DNA from: Alphaproteobacteria bacterium
Lineage (GTDB): Bacteria > Pseudomonadota > Alphaproteobacteria > Bin95
Length of the DNA: 36,847 nt
Reading direction: 5' to 3'
NCBI GenBank assembly: GCA_029978325.1
Contig: JAPOJR010000015.1
Span: 1 to 36,847, forward strand
Shown here in pieces: positions 33,067 through 36,847 of this stretch. The translations under genes were made by a program, and so were the position numbers. Position 1 is the first letter of the stretch, and each line of letters opens with the position of its first letter. Below the pieces are notes generated by a model, which saw only the letters and a list, made by a program, of their open reading frames with translations, was not told where the DNA came from and ran no database searches.

Positions 33067-33840
33067 TTAAGCGCCTTTTGGACCGCCGGTTTCACGCGGG
33101 CCGGCGGCAATGAGGCTTGCATCGGAGATATGGCCGTTCAGCAAGCGATAACCCGCGTCCGTTAACTTATGACCAACGCGGGCCATGAGCGGTTCGAACA
33201 TCTCCGCAGCCTTCAATTCGGCCTGGAAACGCGCCAGCGCAGCAGCCGTCGGAAATGGTCCGTCCGGGCTAACACCGCAAAACCGCATCCAGGTCAGCCG
33301 ATCCCGAACCTGGGCGACTGTTTGCTCCATGCTCAGACCATGCAGGTCTTGCAGGACCAGCATCCGGAACATCGCCAGTGGCTCAACCGCGCCACGGTCC
33401 TTGCCAGGGTGGCCGGATGCCTGCAACGCCGCCTTAAGGTCGGGCCGGAAGCTGTTGAAATCGACAATGCCGCTCAACATTGCCAGCGTATCGGTCTCAA
33501 TTGGCAGTGACTCGACCATCGCCGCAGCATGGCGGCGCGCGCGGCGGCGGCTCCTACGGCGCGCCAGGCCCACGCCCCACCCGGCTGATTTTCGCAAAAC
33601 CCAGAACGGCAGGGACAACAGGGTGACGATTGCAATGCCGATCAGAAAGCCTTCGACCTGATCCAACAATACCAGATTGACCATGCGCCGGAGCGTACCG
33701 ATCACACCGCTCTCGTCTAGCAACCACCCTGTCAGCCAGTTGGCAGCGTCATAGAATCCGGCATAGGACTGCTTCGGGTCATATATACGCCAACTGTAAA
33801 GACCGCAGGCAATTAGCCCTATAAGCGTACGCAGGGCCAT
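33067..33840 (-). CDS. Membrane protein fused to an IS5-type transposase N-terminal domain
   Basis: A 257-residue protein. Residues 3-17 and about 64-82 look like two membrane helices; a very basic stretch, RRRSRRRARR (95-104 or so), follows. Residues about 124-247 match the N-terminal (DUF772/InsH-like) domain of IS5-family transposases: VDFNSFRPDLKAAL, MFRMLVLQ, RDRLTWMRF and SDASLIAA, where Asp240 fits the first Asp of the DDE triad. The rest of the nuclease is absent: the protein stops 17 residues later, with no transposase left downstream and no terminal repeats seen. It is the last of five minus-strand genes spaced 14-23 bases apart, so it is probably expressed. It may be a domesticated fusion or a decayed relic; no function is known to me. 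Confidence 0.7.
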   Translation of the reverse strand: MALRTLIGLIACGLYSWRIYDPKQSYAGFYDAANWLTGWLLDESGVIGTLRRMVNLVLLDQVEGFLIGIAIVTLLSLPFWVLRKSAGWGVGLARRRSRRRARRHAAAMVESLPIETDTLAMLSGIVDFNSFRPDLKAALQASGHPGKDRGAVEPLAMFRMLVLQDLHGLSMEQTVAQVRDRLTWMRFCGVSPDGPFPTAAALARFQAELKAAEMFEPLMARVGHKLTDAGYRLLNGHISDASLIAAGPRETGGPKGA

Positions 33841-33858
33841 GTCGCAAGCGCCGGCCGC

Positions 33859-34266
33859 CTAGCCCGGGCGTCTTTCGAACGCCGGAACACCTTCTGGCAG
33901 GTGATGGTAGGGTTGCTTATCGATCGTGAAGATCGCCGCCTGCGCCTTGAACTGGCTCGGATCGTCCAACGTGCCGACCTTGATGATCATCGAATCCGGA
34001 CGCGCAGGCGACCGGGTGCCAAGGCCCGTGCCACAAGTCGGGCAAAAGAAGCGGGTGACCGGACGTTCCAGATCGCTGCGGGCAAAGTTGGCCGGTTCGC
34101 CCTTCGTCCAGCGGAATCCTGCCAGCGGAAAAATGACGATCGCATTCGGATGACCGCCGGTAATGTACTGGCATTCCCTGCAGTGGCACTGAATCTGAGC
34201 TTGCGGGGCGCCATCGATTTCATACCGAACTGCGCCGCAATAACAGCCGCCTTTGGTGGTGGTCAT
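33859..34266 (-). CDS. GFA-family (glutathione-dependent formaldehyde-activating-like) zinc protein
   Basis: A 135-residue protein of the GFA/CENP-V fold. Zinc-binding cysteines are visible: Cys8 and Cys10 in GCYCGAVRY, Cys27, Cys29 and Cys32 in CHCREC, and Cys75 and Cys78 in FFCPTCGTG. The named founding member, Gfa, was proposed to join formaldehyde to glutathione, but most homologues have no known reaction. AGGGAG precedes ATG 34266. It lies 14 bases after tag and 18 before the membrane/transposase-domain gene on the same strand. Confidence 0.87.
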   Translation of the reverse strand: MTTTKGGCYCGAVRYEIDGAPQAQIQCHCRECQYITGGHPNAIVIFPLAGFRWTKGEPANFARSDLERPVTRFFCPTCGTGLGTRSPARPDSMIIKVGTLDDPSQFKAQAAIFTIDKQPYHHLPEGVPAFERRPG

Positions 34267-34280
34267 ATCGTCAATCTCCC

Positions 34281-34859
34281 TTAGCGTTCCGCCTCACCTA
34301 GGGCCGCCACTTCAGCATGTCTGGGACAGGAAACCAAGTGATCGTTTACAAGCCCCATGGACTGCATAAACGCATAGCAGGTGGTGGGCCCGCAAAACCG
34401 GAACCCCAGCCGCTTCAATTCTTTCGCCATCGCCGAAGAGGCGGGCGTTACGCCTGGAACATCGCTCATGGCGACACGATTGGTCTGCACCGGCCGGCCG
34501 TCGACGAATCCCCAGACCAGTTCAGAAAACGAGCCGCGTTCCATCACCGCCAACCAGGCGCGAGCGTTATCGATGGTCGCTGCTATCTTGGCCCGATTGC
34601 GGACAATTCCCGCGTCCGCCATCAGCGACGCCTGTTTGGCGTCGTCATACGCTGCAATTTTGGCGGGCTGGAAACCGTCGAACGCCGCGCGGAAATTGTC
34701 GCGCTTGCGCAGAATGGTGATCCAGGACAATCCCGACTGAAAACCTTCCAGCACAATTTTCTCGAACAGGGCGCGGTCGTCGTACTGCGGCACACCCCAT
34801 TCGGTATCGTGATAGTGGTGATAGATCGGGTCGTCGCCGGCCCAGGGACAGCGTTCCAT
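34281..34859 (-). CDS. tag: DNA-3-methyladenine glycosylase I
   Basis: Base-excision glycosylase that removes 3-methyladenine from alkylated DNA. It has 192 residues from ATG 34859 (MERCPWAGDD); the open frame to 35021 overlaps the permease gene and is not family-like. The zinc snap ligands Cys4, His17, His174 and Cys178 are all present, with the active-site Glu38 in VLEGFQSGLSW. It lies 22 bases after the DppC-type permease gene and 14 before the GFA gene, so a DNA repair gene appears to ride in a transporter operon. Pairing with alkyl or aldehyde stress genes would fit, but this is inference. Confidence 0.95.
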   Translation of the reverse strand: MERCPWAGDDPIYHHYHDTEWGVPQYDDRALFEKIVLEGFQSGLSWITILRKRDNFRAAFDGFQPAKIAAYDDAKQASLMADAGIVRNRAKIAATIDNARAWLAVMERGSFSELVWGFVDGRPVQTNRVAMSDVPGVTPASSAMAKELKRLGFRFCGPTTCYAFMQSMGLVNDHLVSCPRHAEVAALGEAER

Positions 34860-34881
34860 AGGCCGGCTCCCGTCCCCGCCG

Positions 34882-35772
34882 TTACTGCGAACGCAGGCGC
34901 GGGTCGAGCGTATCGCGCACCGCATCGCCGAAGATGTTGAACGCAAACACCGCCAAGGTGATAGCGAGCCCTGGGAAAATCGCGACCCAGATTGCGCTCT
35001 CCGCATACTCTTCTGCGCCACCCTGCAGCATCAGGCCCCAAGCCGGCGTCGGCTCTTGAACGCCCAGGCCCAGATAGCTGAGCGACGCCTCCGCCAGAAT
35101 GGCCTGGCCAAGGAAGCTGGTGAACATGATAAGGTACGGTGCCATCACGTTCGGCGCCATATGGCGCATGATGATCCGAATGTGACTGAAGCCCAAGGAC
35201 CTGGCAGCATCCACATACGGGATTTCCCGCACCTGCAGCGCGCTGGAACGCACAACGCGGGCGCAGTTCGGAATCATCGGAATGGTGATCGCCAGGATCA
35301 CGTTATGGGTGCCGGAGCCGAACGTGGCGACGATGGCCAGCGCAATGATGATCGACGGAAACGCCATGAAGACGTCCATGATCCGCTGAAACACCAGGTC
35401 GAATACACCGCCCAAATAGGCGCTGGACACGCCCAGGATCAGGCCGATGGTCGATCCGAAAAAGGCCGCAGTAAACCCGACGAACAGGGCCGTCTGCGCG
35501 CCATAGATGATCCGGCTCAGCACATCGCGGCCGAACTGATCCGTCCCCAGAATGAAGTCAGCCCCAGGCGGTGTCAACATCGCCGCAAAGTCGTTCAACT
35601 CTGGGTCGTAGGGCGAAACATATTCCGCGAACACGGCAACCAGCAGAATGACAATCAGCATGCCGCCGCTGAAGGCACCGAGCGGCTGGCGCCTGCACCA
35701 GCGCCCGACAATGGTAAGCCAAGTCTTCTGCGGCGGAAGGTGGGTGGGTTCAATATTGGTGACGGTCGTCAT
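34882..35772 (-). CDS. ABC transporter permease, DppC/OppC type
   Basis: A 296-residue inner-membrane permease of the peptide/nickel importer family. The N-terminal segment is about residues 36-55, followed by a long LGTDQFGRDVLSR periplasmic motif (around 76-88) typical of DppC/OppC. The coupling-helix EAA loop is DAARSLGFSHIRIIMRHMAPN. Five to six membrane segments are visible. AAGGAG precedes ATG 35772. It pairs with the DppB-type permease 23 bases upstream. No ATPase or binding protein is in the window; they probably lie beyond the right edge. Substrate class (peptide, nickel, glutathione) is not decidable. Confidence 0.9.
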   Translation of the reverse strand: MTTVTNIEPTHLPPQKTWLTIVGRWCRRQPLGAFSGGMLIVILLVAVFAEYVSPYDPELNDFAAMLTPPGADFILGTDQFGRDVLSRIIYGAQTALFVGFTAAFFGSTIGLILGVSSAYLGGVFDLVFQRIMDVFMAFPSIIIALAIVATFGSGTHNVILAITIPMIPNCARVVRSSALQVREIPYVDAARSLGFSHIRIIMRHMAPNVMAPYLIMFTSFLGQAILAEASLSYLGLGVQEPTPAWGLMLQGGAEEYAESAIWVAIFPGLAITLAVFAFNIFGDAVRDTLDPRLRSQ

Positions 35773-35795
35773 ACCCGTATCTCCTTCGCAGCGGA

Positions 35796-36767
35796 TCAGC
35801 TATAGCGGATGCGCGGGTCAAGCCACGCATAGGCCACATCGATGCAGATGTTCGTGATCACGAAAATTACCGCGACCAGCAACACTAACGACTGCGTCAT
35901 ACTATAGTCGTAATTGGTAACGGCGCCGACAAACAATTTGCCCAGGCCGTTCAGATTGAACACCTGCTCGGTCACGACAAGCCCACCCATCAGGAAGGCG
36001 AACTCGATGCCGATCACGGTAATGACCGGCAACATCGCGTTCTTGAGCGCGTGCCGGTTGACAATCAACTTTTCCATCACGCCTTTGGCGCGCGCCGTCC
36101 GGATATAGTCCTCACGCAGCACCTCCAGCATGGCAGAACGCGTCATACGGGTTGCCACCGCGGAATAGCGGTACCCCGTCGCCAGCGCCGGCCAGATCAA
36201 CTGCGAAAGGTTGTGAATCGGATCCACCCAGATCGGCACATAGTGAATCGGCGGCAGCCAGGCGATGCCGGTCCACCACTGCGTTGTCAGCAAAATGGCC
36301 AGGATGATCAGAATGCCCAGCCAGAACGACGGCATGGCGATGCCGGCGATGGAAAACGTCCGAACCAGGAAATCGATCCAGGTGTTCTGCTTGACCGCAG
36401 AGATAATCCCCATCGGGATCGCAATAAAGATGCTGATGAACGTCGCCATCAGCGCGATCTGCAAGCTGAGCTGGAACCGCAGCCCCACTTCCTCAACAAT
36501 GGGCCTCTCGGTCCACATCGAGATCCCGAAATCGAACGTGAAGAAATTGGTAAACCAACTTAGGAACTGCACCAATAATGGCTGGTCCAAGTTGAAATTG
36601 ATCCGGCACTGCGTCAATGCTGCTTCATCGAAGAAGCCGCCCGTGCCACCCAGCCGTGCGATACAGATATCGCCCGGGATCAGCCGCAGCAAAAAGAAGA
36701 TAAAGATAGCGGCGCCGACCAAGGTTGGCACCATCATCAGAATTCGCTTCACGAGATACTTATGCAT
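35796..36767 (-). CDS. ABC transporter permease, DppB/OppB type
   Basis: A 323-residue inner-membrane permease of the peptide/nickel importer family. It starts at ATG 36767 (MHKYLVKRILMMVPTLVG), the normal DppB opening, with a GGACA-like weak ribosome site; the frame runs to a TTG at 36803 which is not family-like. The GDI/RLGGTGGF region after the first segment, the EAA loop EDYIRTARAKGVMEKLIVNRHALKN, and the closing LDPRIRYS are typical. It is the first gene of the minus-strand run seen here; the 80 bases to the right edge hold no gene start, and an upstream binding-protein gene is expected. Confidence 0.9.
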   Translation of the reverse strand: MHKYLVKRILMMVPTLVGAAIFIFFLLRLIPGDICIARLGGTGGFFDEAALTQCRINFNLDQPLLVQFLSWFTNFFTFDFGISMWTERPIVEEVGLRFQLSLQIALMATFISIFIAIPMGIISAVKQNTWIDFLVRTFSIAGIAMPSFWLGILIILAILLTTQWWTGIAWLPPIHYVPIWVDPIHNLSQLIWPALATGYRYSAVATRMTRSAMLEVLREDYIRTARAKGVMEKLIVNRHALKNAMLPVITVIGIEFAFLMGGLVVTEQVFNLNGLGKLFVGAVTNYDYSMTQSLVLLVAVIFVITNICIDVAYAWLDPRIRYS

Positions 36768-36847
36768 CTGTGTCCTGCTTGTTTGTGGATTGGCCGGATC
36801 CAATAGAAATTACACGGCAAGGGTGTGTCCGCCCCTTGGTGAGGGAC

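Noticed and set aside
33067..33840. Intact IS5-family insertion sequence
   Set aside because: Only the N-terminal transposase domain is present, no second Asp or Glu of the DDE triad, no terminal inverted repeats or target duplication seen.

Overview
The window looks like a chromosomal segment of a free-living alphaproteobacterium, most likely of the Rhodospirillales type. This rests on a GC-rich sequence with strong codon bias, a DnaA-like HdaA next to an AI-2E/PerM-family permease, the DUF2066-purM-purN arrangement, the pepA-holC-ndk run, plant-type GshA, a bacterial ETFB-lysine-methyltransferase homologue and a tiny aa3-oxidase subunit IV. It is mostly ordinary metabolism and housekeeping. 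There is no rRNA, tRNA, CRISPR array, prophage or intact insertion sequence that I can see.

Region by region. 1-1143: end of a 2-keto-3-deoxygalactonate kinase gene and the KDPGal aldolase gene (De Ley-Doudoroff galactose route). 1236-4826: tightly coupled paaABCDE, the phenylacetyl-CoA epoxidase, without the rest of the paa pathway. 4949-8637: lptF divergent from pepA-holC-ndk. 8743-11251 (minus): dgcN-dgcA (D-glutamate use) with a GmhB-type phosphatase. 11423-12922: a VOC protein and an exported SGNH hydrolase, convergent. 13022-16867: rsmE and gshA divergent from ubiA and an ETFB-methyltransferase-like gene. 16919-19251: two divergent SDR genes and a PaaI-like thioesterase. 19414-24302: a four-gene GldA/GldF/GldG/DUF4340-type ABC export-like operon. 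24356-28051 (minus): an SDR with an altered active site, hdaA, a PerM-like permease and a DUF2066 protein. 28145-30496: purM-purN, a 45-residue cox subunit IV and dodecin. 30509-33048: a molybdopterin oxidoreductase and a DOPA-dioxygenase-like gene, divergent. 33067-36767 (minus): a compact five-gene run with two oligopeptide-type ABC permeases, tag, a GFA-family protein and an unusual membrane protein whose C-terminal half is the N-terminal domain of an IS5-type transposase.

Two items stand out. First, four copies of a two-hairpin dispersed repeat (about 4824-4926, 8635-8740, 12007-12121 reversed, 18594-18711). Each starts exactly at the stop codon of the gene it follows, and three of the four lie between convergent genes. 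Second, the membrane/transposase-domain fusion at 33067-33840, which ends just after the first catalytic Asp of the transposase fold and sits as the last gene of an operon-like run. I offer these as the best candidates for something undescribed. Neither is proven to be a functional system from sequence alone.
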